From Zancudomyces culisetae (lineage: Eukaryota; Kickxellomycota; Harpellomycetes; Harpellales; Legeriomycetaceae): a stretch of DNA of 49,355 nt. Below are positions 1-11,675 of the stretch, in pieces (the stretch's first letter is position 1; each line of letters starts with the position of its first letter). The position numbers were made by a program, and so were the translations under genes. Location of the stretch: contig LSSK01001727.1 in assembly GCA_001969505.1 (NCBI GenBank), positions 1 to 49,355 of the forward strand, written 5' to 3'. The notes beneath the pieces were generated by a model. That model made no database searches. It was not told the origin of the DNA and worked only from the letters and a program-made list of their open reading frames with translations.

Positions 1-886
1 GAAAAAAGAAAATAATAGAATAATATCAAACGAAAAATGCGACTCTGCTCAAGCAAATTTGCTACCCGGAGAGCTGCTAGTAGGACAACCCGATCTAGTA
101 AGCAACATCAGACCGATACGATATTATACACCCATCGACGAAACAAATGCTGTAAGTTGACTATTCCAACATTTCTACACTGATTTACTACTTATTTTTT
201 TCTTTGGAAAGAAATGATAAAATATATATATACATATAAAAAGAGCATTTGATTAACTCAAGATGCATGATGCAGACTCACCCAATAATTCATATCCTAA
301 CCTTGATTTTACTTAGGAAAGATGTTATAGGCGATTAAGAGAGGATGCCTACACCTACAATCATAGCTTTTGGAAAGATAACAATACCCTTTTTTTAACT
401 GGACTGAATAAACTAGAAACCCAAGGTTAGATATTGCTTTACTAACTCCGTTATGAATAGTTACTCCAAGTATTAAATACCAACTTCAAGGTAATTAACC
501 CTTTAAAATATTTCAATTATGTAGCAAGCAAGGAAGGGCGACAGGTAACAGAGGAGGAATTATCAGCTTACTACAAAGATTTTCTGGATGGCTCATATAT
601 AAGGCATGCGCGATACAACTACGGATGGTGGAAGAGGAATTTTGCTATGCTTATTCCTGGTTGGCTAGCGCAGATTCACTCGCTGCAGCTATGGAAAAAG
701 CGAACCAATGAGCACTTATCAAAGCTTGTAGTTCCAGACTATTTTGATTCCAATACTGAAACAGAAAAACGCACATTAGAAGAAAAAACCCATTCTAGCG
801 ACGCCCTACCAAAGAAAACAAAAGATCGCATCGAAGAGGTCGGAACTATTGATAGAAGAAAAGAGAAAATAGATTCGTATTACTAA
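1..886 (+). CDS. COA8: COA8/APOPT1-like mitochondrial protein (5' end outside window)
   Basis: COA8 (APOPT1) proteins act in mitochondria and support cytochrome c oxidase assembly. Proposed exons are 1-151, 317-425, 461-490 and 525-886. Exon 1 carries a PDLVSNIRPIRYYTP segment, exon 2 a LRED..YNHSFWKDNN segment and exon 4 YYKDFLDGSY..YNYGWWKRNF, in the order and spacing of the human protein. The frame is open to base 1, so the start lies outside the window. Intron 1 (152-316) is ordinary, with CTAAC 15 nt before its AG. Introns 2 (426-460) and 3 (491-524) would be only 35 and 34 nt; a single 99-nt intron 426-524 also keeps frame but leaves the protein about 10 residues short. The C-terminal 50 residues are charged. 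Homology was judged by eye; the family call is firm and the middle splicing is not. Confidence 0.8.
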
Positions 887-3869
887 ATTTTTGTGGTGTC
901 TGACTTGCAAATTTTTTTTTCAAACATGGGTTGAATAACTAAACATTACACAGAAAAATATAGAGTTACCACATAGTATTGGTTTGGTCGTTTCGGCTCT
1001 TGTATTTAACGCCCCAGCTAGCGGAGTTGTGGAAAATAAACACCTTCATTGAGACCGTTCTCTTATCCAAGGTTTTGGAGTTAACAAGTGTTGTACTACA
1101 CTTTCTGGTATTAGTAACTGGAAATATCAATTAAATGATGTATTAGAGTATTCAAGCTTTGATTTGGTTTTACAAGTGGCATTGTTGTTTTTGAAAACTA
1201 TTATTGAAAAATATGAAGAATGGAAACCCTAGTGTATTGGCTCAAGTTGCAAGCTGTTTTGTTTTGGTTATATCAAGTTTGGTATGAATGAGAGTACCCA
1301 TATATTAGTAGTAGAGTTCAAGCGAGATAAAAATCAAAGCCAACAGCGAACCATATTAATTGGTGAGAGGAACAGGTGTTGTTATCGAAAATATGGTTGT
1401 ATGCAAAAGTTTGTGCAATCAACTATAAGTGGAGTTGTTATTGCACCATTTTGTGAAAGAATTCATGGTGTGAGAGTACAGCGGTATTTGAGTTTATGGG
1501 ACTGATGGTTTGTGTATTTCAAAAGTGAATAGTTGTGCTGAATAAACGTGAGGGTTTGATGTTTATTTACTTTGGCTTGACTGTATTGGAATAACACATT
1601 CTCGGGTTCTGACCCTCAACTCTTTAAACACAATCAGTATAACCATTATGGATATGATAGTAGTCACGCTAAGTAGGTGAATATTCATAATATTTAGTCG
1701 AGCTGGGTGTATGAATGTCAATTGGGTTTGTTTCGTAATTCATAGAAATAGTGCTGTTTTTATGGCTGTACTTTGTTAAATCTGCAGATTTGCTCGGTTA
1801 TTCACATGGATTGATTGAAGTAACATATTGTGCCAAACAACCTACTCACCAACGGGAGGAAATGCAAAGAGTGGTGTTTCCTGCCTATTTTTATATGCGC
1901 TACTGAGTATTCCGTTTTAGGCGATTTTAATAGTTTCAACCAACATACCGATACAATGTTAACATCCGCTTCAAGTACTCATTGATTGATGGTAATAAAT
2001 TGGTGAATGCTGAGTGAAAAAAACTATTTAAAAGTTTAATGTATTGTTTTCAGGGTTTTATAGCAAAGTAAGGCGGATAGATTATTTTATCAAAGCTGTT
2101 ACAAAAAATAGAATGTAGTGTGACGTATTTGTTGGTAGAGAAGCCCTATTTTCCAAGAGCAGACGGGAAAAAATAATATAAATACCTTGAAAAAAAGCAG
2201 CACATAAACATAAAGAATTATTCAAGTGTAGTAGGAATAAAGAAAATCGTTAGGAACCACACTCTCCCTGCACGACCATGTGGGGAGGGGGTGAGAGAGG
2301 TTTAAAATCGATAGCTATGGATGTGGTGATAATAGAATAACAGGGCATGGTGGTGTTTGAGATATTTGCTTGATCAAAGTAGAGATAGTTATACCGGCAT
2401 TTACTATCGAGAACCAGATAGCAACACTGTTAATACGACCAAAAGTGTAGCAAAGTTACCCTTGGGTTGAACAGTGAAAAAGAGTATGAATATACATATC
2501 CACCAAAAAAAACGAGAGATCAGCTTCTCTAAACGATAAAGTAAAATGTAGAAATGGAACACCAAATAACCTCAACAAACCTGATCGAAATACTATGTAT
2601 CGATATGCTAGGATAATCGTTAGAAGTATGTGGTAAAACAAAGCAAACGAATCTGTTGTGAATTGTTATCTCAAGAATTTGTTGGATATATTTTCGTTCA
2701 GCAGAAATGGTGGGTTGAAAGTATCACATTTATTGCTGAGTGTACGCAGTATACAAACACCAATAATATAATCAGAGATGGATGTAGCAATGCATAATCA
2801 GTATAGATACAAGTGTAATCTAGTTGTGGAGAGTAAAGTAGATGCTAAACTCGGCTACAAAAATGTCAAAGAACAACTAGTAGGCGAAATGATTGCTTTA
2901 TATCGAGTTGTTTAATGGAGGTGTGGGAGTTTGGTATTAATGAGTGTCGAGAGATGACAGCATATGGGATGATGTTTAATGGATTGAGACCATATATTTA
3001 CAGGCAAGTTTTAACAAGGAAACAGTACGGCAAATAATTGATGTTCAAAGAATACGCTTTAAAAAAAAAAGGAAACCAGTGCACAACTTGTAAGGCAAAG
3101 TAGCGAGTTTTTTCGATATTCAATGACAAGCCGAAAATTGTTGAAGATCCTGAAGCAAGAAATTATACATATTTCATTGTAGAGTTGTTAAGGAGGGTTA
3201 TACCATATGATCCAAGGATGCATTTAGCATGTATTGCAACATTAGTTATTCAGAGAATGTTGGTAATGATGAGAAGTTGGACTAGTACAGAAACGTCAGA
3301 CTGGTGCTCAGGTGGCTGTTATAGTTTTCAAACATCCTTTAATTATAAACATTTCACCAAATAAATACTAAATAAACACCACATAAAACTACAAAAACAA
3401 GAATCCTACGTAATACATATCTGATCACCCCTTTTCTGTCATTGTACAAACTCTATTTTCATTGTATACTGGTTTAAGAATGTCGTCTTCCCCCTAAATG
3501 GACTCAAGATAATCACACTACCTCAAACCATTCACTACAGTACAGAAATAAATGTCTAACGACACTTCCTATGCTACGCATGTTATACATTTTACAATAT
3601 GGTCGGTCAATGTGCGTCAAGTTTTAAGAACAGTAGATCATTTTGTATTAGGGTTTATTTTCCATTGTCGTTTTAGTACAATAAATATCAAAATATATGC
3701 TCTAAAATTAAGTTAAAATAATGCTATTCGAGTCTAAAATCAATTGAGTATCAACACAGTGCTGTTAAAAAATTTAATATAATTTAAGAATAAAATGGAT
3801 ATCACCAAGAGAGGGATAATAGCCAATTTTTTTGATGATTTTCGACATTTAGGCATCAGGGACGCTGCT
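887..3869. other. 3.0 kb stretch without a recognisable gene
   Basis: It lies between the convergent ends of the COA8-like gene and the zinc-cluster gene. The longest open frames are 61-73 codons and resemble no family I know. I found no tRNA B box and no chain of short exons. It contains a G-rich purine stretch near 2280-2300 and an A10 run at 3061-3070. It may hold untranslated regions or noncoding RNA, but nothing in the sequence proves that. Confidence 0.6.
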
Positions 3870-5621
3870 TTAGTTTCTATTTGCAAGAAGTCTATTTCTA
3901 ATTATTGATAACTCCACATCCTTTCGGTACTTATTATTATCAGAAACTTTGAGGGGTGGGTAAGCAGGGATTTGATGAAAATAATTCACTGGCGCGTAGT
4001 TGGCATGATCAGTATACATTGGGTGATTGTTAAATCCATTACCTGGTGCGTGTTCATATCTCATTGGTACAGGGTGTTGAGAAAAATGATGCTCGGGATA
4101 TGGATCGCGTAGTTGAAGAGCATTTCCAGGCATTAGTGAAACATTTTTCTGATATAAATTACATCTATCCAAAGGAGCATCTTCTGTGTTTGCATTTACT
4201 CCAGAATGGATATGACCTAGCTCGCCTATCCCGGCACCATGGTCTCCGCCGTTTAGCTGTTCAAAAATAGGTAGACCTTGCGCCTGTATGCCACCACTTC
4301 CTATCCCACTGATAGCATTAGTAACCGAGTTTTCTGAATCAGATTCTCGTTTAGTATCATTGCCATTAATCGAAAAATCGCTGGTGAGCAGTTGTAGGCC
4401 GTTGGTGTTATTTGAAGATTCAAGCTCGGATCTCATGTTATTTTTATTTAGGTTCATGCTATGAACTAGGTCGTTCTGAATGCTGTCGAAGCTGCGTTTT
4501 ACCACCCTCGAAGATTCGATGTTTTCACCACCCTGTTCCAATCTTCCAGAAAGAGGTTCATTATTAGATACTCCTGGCTCAAAAATGTTGAATTTTAGGG
4601 AGTCTGAAGAACCAGAAAATGGTAATCTCGTGGTATAATTTTCAGCGAGACCGCTAGAGGCTCTTTTTCCCACAACGGGGGGATCAAATTCATTATATGC
4701 AGAGACAAAATCACCAGCATTTGCATTGTTTAATGCTGAATTTGAAAATTTTACGGGAGCAGAAAGAGTGTACGAATGAGCAGCGGCAAACCTGTGGTGA
4801 GGCATATAATCAAATGATGACTCTACAAAGTTTGGCAGTTGCATCTGTTTTCGCATTCTAGGTGTAGTTTTCTGATTAGCAGAACCGTTATAGAACCTGA
4901 ACCCACTTCCAGACGGGTATGATCCTGTGTTTCTTTGCAAAGGTTGACCAAATGACATGGGGTTCAACTCGCCTAAACTGTCGGGAACCAATCCATTGTT
5001 GTTTACAAGCAAACTATAGTTTCCATCCCTTTCATTTGGAATCAACGTAGCCCTACTGAAATTATTGTGTAAATAACCCATTTCATTTCTAGGGTTATCA
5101 AGCGAGTGTGTTTCACTGAGTTCAGGAAAGAATACCCTGGAATCTGGATCAAATGAAAAATCGTGAGCGCTTTCAAAATTGCTGACAGAAGGATGGCTGT
5201 AATATGTAGCACTTCTGTATCCTAATGATCGTTGCTTCTTAGCTGCATTTGGTGTTAATTCTGAATCGAAGAACCGTGAACCATTTGTTGTAAAATCGTT
5301 TCCCATTTTAAAGTATTCCAACCCCAAAGACGCAGAAGCGTCTGATAAACCGATTGACAAAACCTTTGAATTGTCTTCACCTTCAACGTTTCTCTTGCTC
5401 TTCGAGGCTGGAGGACGGCCACGGGCTCGTTCAGAGTTATACTCGCATGTAAATTTATCTTTTAGACATTTTCCGCATGACGGTTTCCCACCATCACATT
5501 TTGTTTTGCGTCTTCTACACGAGTCGCATGCGATATGACCGGGTTTCTTGGGAGACTGGCTTTTAGACGCGCTATCCTTCCTGACCAGTGGAGCAGATGA
5601 TGTATTTGTAGAGGTATCCAT
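3870..5621 (-). CDS. Zn(II)2Cys6 transcription factor, 583 aa
   Basis: This is a fungal-type DNA-binding regulator expected in the nucleus. Its binuclear zinc cluster has Cys at residues 32, 35, 42, 49, 52 and 59 (C-x2-C-x6-C-x6-C-x2-C-x6-C). A basic linker follows with an AT-hook-like RARGRPP at 65-71. The remaining 500 residues are rich in Asn, Ser and Gly, look disordered and show no obvious fungal_trans middle homology domain. The C-terminus ends in a short basic helix-like segment (DVELSIIRNRLL). The gene is one open frame with no intron; the ATG at 5621 is the first in frame and directly precedes a basic lead into the cluster. It is flanked by 3.0 kb and 4.0 kb without clear genes, and a G-quadruplex motif lies 113 bp upstream. 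Target genes cannot be inferred. Confidence 0.93.
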   Translation of the reverse strand: MDTSTNTSSAPLVRKDSASKSQSPKKPGHIACDSCRRRKTKCDGGKPSCGKCLKDKFTCEYNSERARGRPPASKSKRNVEGEDNSKVLSIGLSDASASLGLEYFKMGNDFTTNGSRFFDSELTPNAAKKQRSLGYRSATYYSHPSVSNFESAHDFSFDPDSRVFFPELSETHSLDNPRNEMGYLHNNFSRATLIPNERDGNYSLLVNNNGLVPDSLGELNPMSFGQPLQRNTGSYPSGSGFRFYNGSANQKTTPRMRKQMQLPNFVESSFDYMPHHRFAAAHSYTLSAPVKFSNSALNNANAGDFVSAYNEFDPPVVGKRASSGLAENYTTRLPFSGSSDSLKFNIFEPGVSNNEPLSGRLEQGGENIESSRVVKRSFDSIQNDLVHSMNLNKNNMRSELESSNNTNGLQLLTSDFSINGNDTKRESDSENSVTNAISGIGSGGIQAQGLPIFEQLNGGDHGAGIGELGHIHSGVNANTEDAPLDRCNLYQKNVSLMPGNALQLRDPYPEHHFSQHPVPMRYEHAPGNGFNNHPMYTDHANYAPVNYFHQIPAYPPLKVSDNNKYRKDVELSIIRNRLLANRN

Positions 5622-5733
5622 ACTTTCAAGTTAGAGTATTATTTGCTTTTTCTTTTACACTGTTGTAATTTTCTATTTATATCTTTTCTTTTTTCTGGAA
5701 TTATGAACATTCAGAAATTTTTAGTGTTGATAA

Positions 5734-5754
5734 GGGGGGAGGGGAGGGAGGGGG
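5734..5754 (+). promoter_or_regulatory. Canonical G-quadruplex motif upstream of the zinc-cluster gene
   Basis: Four G runs of 6, 4, 3 and 5 are separated by single A residues. This is the single-nucleotide-loop pattern expected to fold very stably. It lies 113 bp upstream of the start codon, with the G-rich strand being the template strand of the gene. Structure and function are inferred from pattern only. Confidence 0.6.
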
Positions 5755-7666
5755 TTGTATGCTATGGAAAGTAATTATTTCTTGTGAAAATTTTGAATAT
5801 CTAGGCTTCCTTCGGTTATTTATACTTTGGTATAGCTTTCACGGCTATTGTAGATATAGATATGATCTGGAAATTTAATATTTTTATCGTAAGAAGAAAT
5901 CTTTCTTATTTTATAGTTTTGAGTCTCTTAATTAAATAGGAGGTGTTTGTAAATTGAAATGTTCAGAGATGAGCTTGTAGAAACTATTATTTTTAGAAAA
6001 GTTATAAAAAGGCACTACAATGTTATCCTTTTGCGTTTTAAACTTAAAAACCAGCAACGACATTTTTTGGTGTTTTATAAGACAAAGTGTGTACATCTCG
6101 CATTTTGCTGTTTACTGTGTTTAGCTATTTTATTCCAGCAAGCATTTTTCTCTTTGGGGATGAGATAATGTTAAGTGATATTATGTAATTAAAAAAAAAT
6201 TTCACTTATAAACATCACCCATTAATATTATGAATCAAAAATTGTTTTATAAGCAGAGCTTTTGATAAAAAAAAAGTAGACGAGTAAAATACAAGAAATC
6301 TAAGAGAACTAAAAATCTAATTATAGACCACACTAAAAATAGGGATTTGTGCCCAGTTTAATGAAAATTCAGGTTAGTTTTTTGTATTGCAAATTAGAAA
6401 TCATCGTAGAAATATATTGTTTTAGATGTATTTAAAGTTAATTATGTAATAAATCCCGGTCATTCATAACTCAGTCTAGGGACAGAAAAATAACAGCAAT
6501 AAAAAAACAAATGGAGTTTCTGGGGGAGGGAAATGCCAAATGTAAGATGTTTGAACTTTTAATGGTACTTATATCATCCCACTCAAATTTTATATCATAA
6601 TATCACATGTAGGATCTGGAGTGCAAAACCTGAATGGCACGAGATAAAATGAAGTAGGATGGCCTTTTTTGCAGTAATAGTCAACTAGCGTTAACGGCAC
6701 TATTTGGGACTAACCATTTAGGTGGGAGAGTAGGAAGAGGTGAAGATTGCTTGTGTGTTCAAGTTAATAATGTGTTTGTTTATTCGTTAAGTAGCAATAA
6801 CTACATGAAATCTTTTTAACCACTAGTGTCGTGAATTTCAGTAAACATTAAAATAAATGATATATGCACTTGCGTCTTTTTACTGGATCGTTAGAAATTA
6901 AGGTCAAAGAAAAACTGTTACATAATTCTAATTCAAAAAGAAAGGATCAATACAGTGTTCATTGAAAATAGACATGGTTAAATGACTTGATGGATAAAAA
7001 AAAGTGATGTTTTTTTCTCCAAACCAAAACGTAGCTGATAAATTTAGCTGTGAAAAGAAATAAATTGTAACTGGATAGTGGTGGCCAAACGATAATATTT
7101 TTGGCGCTAAAATTAACTGAAAGGCGTCTTCCAAAACCTGAATCCCAATTTATGTTGATAACTTTCATCCCTCCAATTCATCAATATTTTCTATATAAAT
7201 TTGTCTAAATAAGGGAATGGTGTAAATTGGTAGTATATTGCTAAATTTTATGTGAAAGTTGCATTACATAACTTACCACATGTAGTGATGTTTTATCGAA
7301 TCATGAAAATAAAAAATGATGATGATCGCAAATTGTCGTATATTTTTTTAAGTTACGCTAAAACGCTGGTATAAAAATAGAACATGACTGCCGTTTTCAA
7401 CATATTATACAGTTTTGAAACACCACAAACGCTTTTGACCCAACTTGTTATTGGCATACTGGAGTGTCGTTGAAGGGTGGTTTCAAACTAATCGCAGCAA
7501 ATCCGATCTTCATCAAAATTTAATGAGGAAATACAAAGGAATAAAAGACAAGTAGCCACAGATTATGGTGGATCTGAGCGAACTACATACTGAAGTACAT
7601 TTGCTTATACGACATGACAAAACCAATATTGATCAGTCACAAAATGTGATAGAATGTCTCGATGCG

Positions 7667-7700
7667 AGGGGGAGGGAGAGAGAGAAAGAGAAAGAGAGAC
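7667..7700 (+). repeat. Purine (AG)-rich microsatellite
   Basis: A stretch made almost only of G and A, grading from G5 and G3 runs into GA and GAAA units. It lies inside the long gap and is not in a recognised gene. Confidence 0.7.
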
Positions 7701-9620
7701 TGGCTTTTTCTTTCTTTTTCAAGCTTTGGACTGTAAAATCGCAGTACTAGGAACAAAACCGTGGAAATTAAATCTAACTTTTAGTTAAAACCAATTCCAC
7801 TCTGCTTAATTCTAGTATTTCACGTGTATCATTTGCTAAATAGACAAGAAACGATCATTCTTGCAATATGATGTATATTTATCGCTTGTATCCTTTGTTG
7901 ACCAAAACCCGAAAAAAAGGGCTTGAGAAAAGCCGTACCAAGAATTGCACTTAGTAATACAAATAAGCTTTTGTTTGCAAAGGTAACTCGTGTTTCGACT
8001 GAAAAAAAAACCCCGCTACTGCTTGTTTTTTTCTTTTTTTGGGATATAATTCATAAGATACCCAAAATCAATGAAGGTTAAAGGTATTGCCGATGTAACC
8101 GCAATTTATGTAATATTAGCATGTATTATCAACATTAGGGTAAATAAGCAACATACTGACCTCGGTGGTTTGGAGATTATGGGATATTTTCTAATATTTT
8201 CTCTCCCAGCTCCTCCGTAATGCCAAATTGGGGATTAAACAAGTTCGCATTGCGATAATTAATTAGTTTATGAATTAAACCAAATAGATAATATCTCAAA
8301 ACAAAAGTATTTTTAGAAGCATCGTTCAATCAAACCAAAAAAAATAAAAAATATGGCTGGAGAAAAAATACAGAAGTTAATATATTGTTTTATAGGTGTT
8401 AATAATTATTTTTTATCCACGTTTGACCCTGTTTGTGGATTAAATACTATTAGACTGGGATGAGGCAAGTGCATTTATGGAAATGCATTCGATACATCTA
8501 TTTGTTTGTTGAAGAAAAAAAATACCTTCAGATAGAACAGTTTTCACCCCCAAAAGGTTCAAATCCACAACATATAGAAGGAAAAATATTTTCTTATGGG
8601 TTTTAGAAAAAAGGTGGCATGTATGAAATATTCTAAAAAAAAGCTAAATCATAATATGCGTCAAATTAGAACTCCTTGATAACTATTGTTTCTTTTTGTT
8701 TGAAACTACTATATGAAAGAAACAACATCAATGCTAGTGTATGGAATATATGGTATATCAATGCTTTCACCAGAAATTGTCGCCATATCATCGTCGTATT
8801 CTATTGCAGCTAAACACAAACATCTACCATTCAAAGCACAGCCATCAGCCCAGATACTGTCCCTCCCCCCCTTCAAGAAAAGTAGCCAATAAAACAAGTG
8901 GTTAGGGTAACAAATGGCTAGTGAAAAATCTACGCAATGTCTCAACTTCTAAACACAGGTGTTTCTTGGTAGGAGCAAATATATTTTTTTCCAAATGCCG
9001 TCTGAGACATCAGAGAGGTCGAGAAAAAAACACACAATATACCTCAATTCTTGTAAGTTCAAAAACGTACACAACTATTATCTGTGTTTGTAACCTCGAG
9101 TTTCCAGATTGAACAATTTTAAATCCATTTCACAAACTCGCATTTCTTTTACACCAAATACTCATTATTTGCTAATTGATTTGTTTTTTCCTACTAGTAA
9201 AGTAAAAGCCCGAGAGTTCAATTAATACTAAATAATATAAAAACGCCGAATGGTAATAATTGAATTTCACGTTTTCTCTAAATAAAGAACAAAAATAAAA
9301 AACAACAATTGCAACTAGTTTCTGAACTGAGTTGGCCACTCTAGCGTACACAGTGTTTCTGTAAAATTCAAGATCAATGACCCCGCTCAGCCCACCTTTC
9401 AGAGAAAATACCTCACCCTAATCATTTTTTTAAAGTCCGCAACCAAACAAATAATAACAAAATATGTCTAGGGAACATATAACACTTTCATTTTTATAAT
9501 GGTGCAACTTCAATAATGCCATTAGAAAAACAGAAATAAAAAAAATGGGTATGGGTATGGGTATGTACAATATGCCTATTTTAAAAAGGCGTTAACACAC
9601 AAAGCTAAAAACCGAGTGTA

Positions 9621-11675
9621 TCATTCCATTGTGTGTAAATCCAAAACGGGCGACTCGGCATTAAGTACAAAAAACATCCCGGAATATTTTCTGAATGTAT
9701 GATCCAAGTCGATTTTCAGGTTTACAAAAACCTTACCAGTCAAAAATGCGTCATATCCCGCCTCATGTGTAGTTCGTCTCGTTCCATTGTCGTAAGGGGA
9801 ATAAGTTCTAACACCTTGGTTATTGTGTGTGTTTCGTTCCATTTCAGCTTCGACTTGCTCAAGAACACTTGACTGATACTTTTTCTATAAACAAAAGAAA
9901 TAGAGGAAAGGCTAGAAATTAGTTCACCTTTACTAACGATTTAGCCAGGTAAAAAAATAAAAAAACGTTATTGAACATTACAACTAAAAGGTGAAATCGG
10001 TAAGAAACCACATATAGTAATGGATAGTACCTTTAGCTCTTCTTCTGTTTCTATTATACATTTAGTATCGATAATCCTATTTAATTGATTAGTGTTTTAT
10101 TAATTACTTTCATGTATAAATGATAAAGCTTAAAGATAAGTTGAGTGCAGAGGTAATCATGCGAAGTCTTGTCTAATATACCGAGAATAATATCACACAA
10201 TGCTAGCTGAATAGGCTGTCTGACTTACATTGGAAACGTTTTCCGCAAAGAATCGGAAAACTCAGCTATATCCCGAGGCAGATCATTATAAAAGTGAGAA
10301 TGAATAAATAATAGATCAAGTAGGCAGTTATGACCAACAAGCGGCTTTTTGCTACTGCTAATCATATCCATTACAAGACCAAAGCCCCTGGCCTTTCTAT
10401 ATCGTTCCTAAAATGGTGTGTATACAAAGATATAGGCTGCTGTTTTATGTTATATAATTGGAGTTGACTGGCTTACATGAACATCATCTACCAACGAGTC
10501 TCTATGCGCTTTTACATAGTCCTCTGTGTCTTTGAATATGTCCACCATTCCCTTTCTGCCTTTAGCATATAGCTGCGTATAATTTCTAATCTCTTGATGA
10601 ACCAATCTCTGCTGGTAAGAACCTTTTGTATCTATCCGGATGCTATCTTTGCCCTCGCTAGAAAGTAAACTCCTTATTTTCTCTTGAAAACCATTCAAAA
10701 ACTCAAGATCCCTTTCGCTGGTGCTAATAAGTGACTTTCCCTCTAGCAAATCAAGTTTTTCCGTTTTAAACCTTGTGATTTCATCTAGAGTGGCATATGA
10801 AATTCCGTCATATACCCATTTATTAAAGTCAAACGAATTTTTAGCCAGAAATTCAAGCGAACGATTCAAAGAGCCAAAAATCAAATCCCTCTTCGAGTTC
10901 CCAACCCTTGAAAATGGAAAAATGTAGAAATTGAAAGGCTTCGCTTCATAATATCCGTGGCTTTTATTTTTTTCACCGCAGGTATAAGTTGGTCCTTGAC
11001 CCTGACCCTGACCCTGTCTTTTCCTTTTTCTACCACAGATTTCTGATTTTCCGGAGCTACAAGATTGAGAATCGCTCTCGTCATTTCGTTGTTCAGCTCT
11101 ACGCTTCTTAAAGTTATCCGTGCGGTTTGATAAACGGGATGTGGTATCGAAAATTTCCATATCCTTTTCAAAGGTACGCAACTCGAGGTTGTCGTTCCGG
11201 AACTGTACTTCACATTCGTCTACTGATTCGTTACTATCTTCGGCTTGTTCATGTTCATTCTCTTCAGAATCACTAGTTGACTCTTTGCTCTCCCTCCAGG
11301 TAAAAGTACATATTCCGAATTGTACTATCTGGAACATTTCTGCTACTTTTTTATATTTTTCGTATATGCCTTCCTTCGATATCTTATCAAAGCTCATCTT
11401 TTCATCTGTATCCCAAATTCCTACGTCATAGTGTCAAACTGAAATGTTTTTTTATTCACTTTTAAATTACCCGAAATACAGATATTATACTATAAAACAT
11501 AAAAAAATGAAAAAAATGTTGGCAGTAAGCGAGTGCTGAAAGCATATATTAAAATAAATAAAGTGAACAATAAAGAACCTGTCATTTCGGAATCGAATGA
11601 AATAAAGTCACATTCGTCGATACATCTTTGTATCAGGGGAAGAGTTGATTCAAAATTGCTCCGCGTTACCTCCAT
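9621..11675 (-). CDS. PARN: PARN-type poly(A)-specific ribonuclease, 509 aa, five exons
   Basis: PARN is a DEDD-family 3'-5' exonuclease that removes poly(A) tails from mRNAs and trims noncoding RNA 3' ends. Exons are 11675-11579, 11420-10477, 10407-10229, 10076-10031 and 9884-9621; all joins keep frame. Motif I is FDSEMTG with Asp28 and Glu30, the same numbers as in human PARN. Then come IVQFGICTF, KPFNFYIFP and FDFNKWVYDGISY, an R3H-like segment in the second half of exon 2, the LVGHNCLLD motif (Asp378) in exon 3, and HEAGYDAFLTG (His462, Asp467) in exon 5. All catalytic residues are present. An acidic-to-basic insert of about 90 residues, with GQ repeated four times, interrupts the nuclease domain. 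The C-terminal RRM of animal PARN is absent. Intron 1 has an unusual GTTCTT donor. The gene is divergent from UTP4. Confidence 0.93.

Larger units (their letters stand above)
5622..9620. other. 4.0 kb gene-free region upstream of the regulator
   Basis: It separates the zinc-cluster gene start from the 3' end of the PARN gene on the same strand. Open frames are all below 80 codons and show no family resemblance. It contains the G-quadruplex motif at 5734-5754, an A/G microsatellite at about 7667-7700, many A and T runs, and three copies of ATGGGT at 9545-9562. A GGTTCAAATCC string at about 8558 resembles a tRNA B box but has no A box or foldable arms around it. An extended promoter and long leader of the regulator is the simplest reading, and is an inference. 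Confidence 0.6.

Noticed and set aside
37-151. ATG at 37 opening an Arg-rich frame that resembles a mitochondrial presequence
   Set aside because: It is in a different frame from the conserved PDLVSNIRPIR segment, which is open to the window edge.
1284-1505. 73-codon plus-strand frame downstream of the COA8-like gene
   Set aside because: Composition is not protein-like and there is no homology or splice context.
8545-8575. GGTTCAAATCC, a match to the tRNA B box
   Set aside because: No A box at the right distance and the flanks do not form T or acceptor stems.
9545-9562. Three ATGGGT units considered as an interstitial telomere repeat
   Set aside because: Only three copies, and no link to a chromosome end or known fungal telomere unit.
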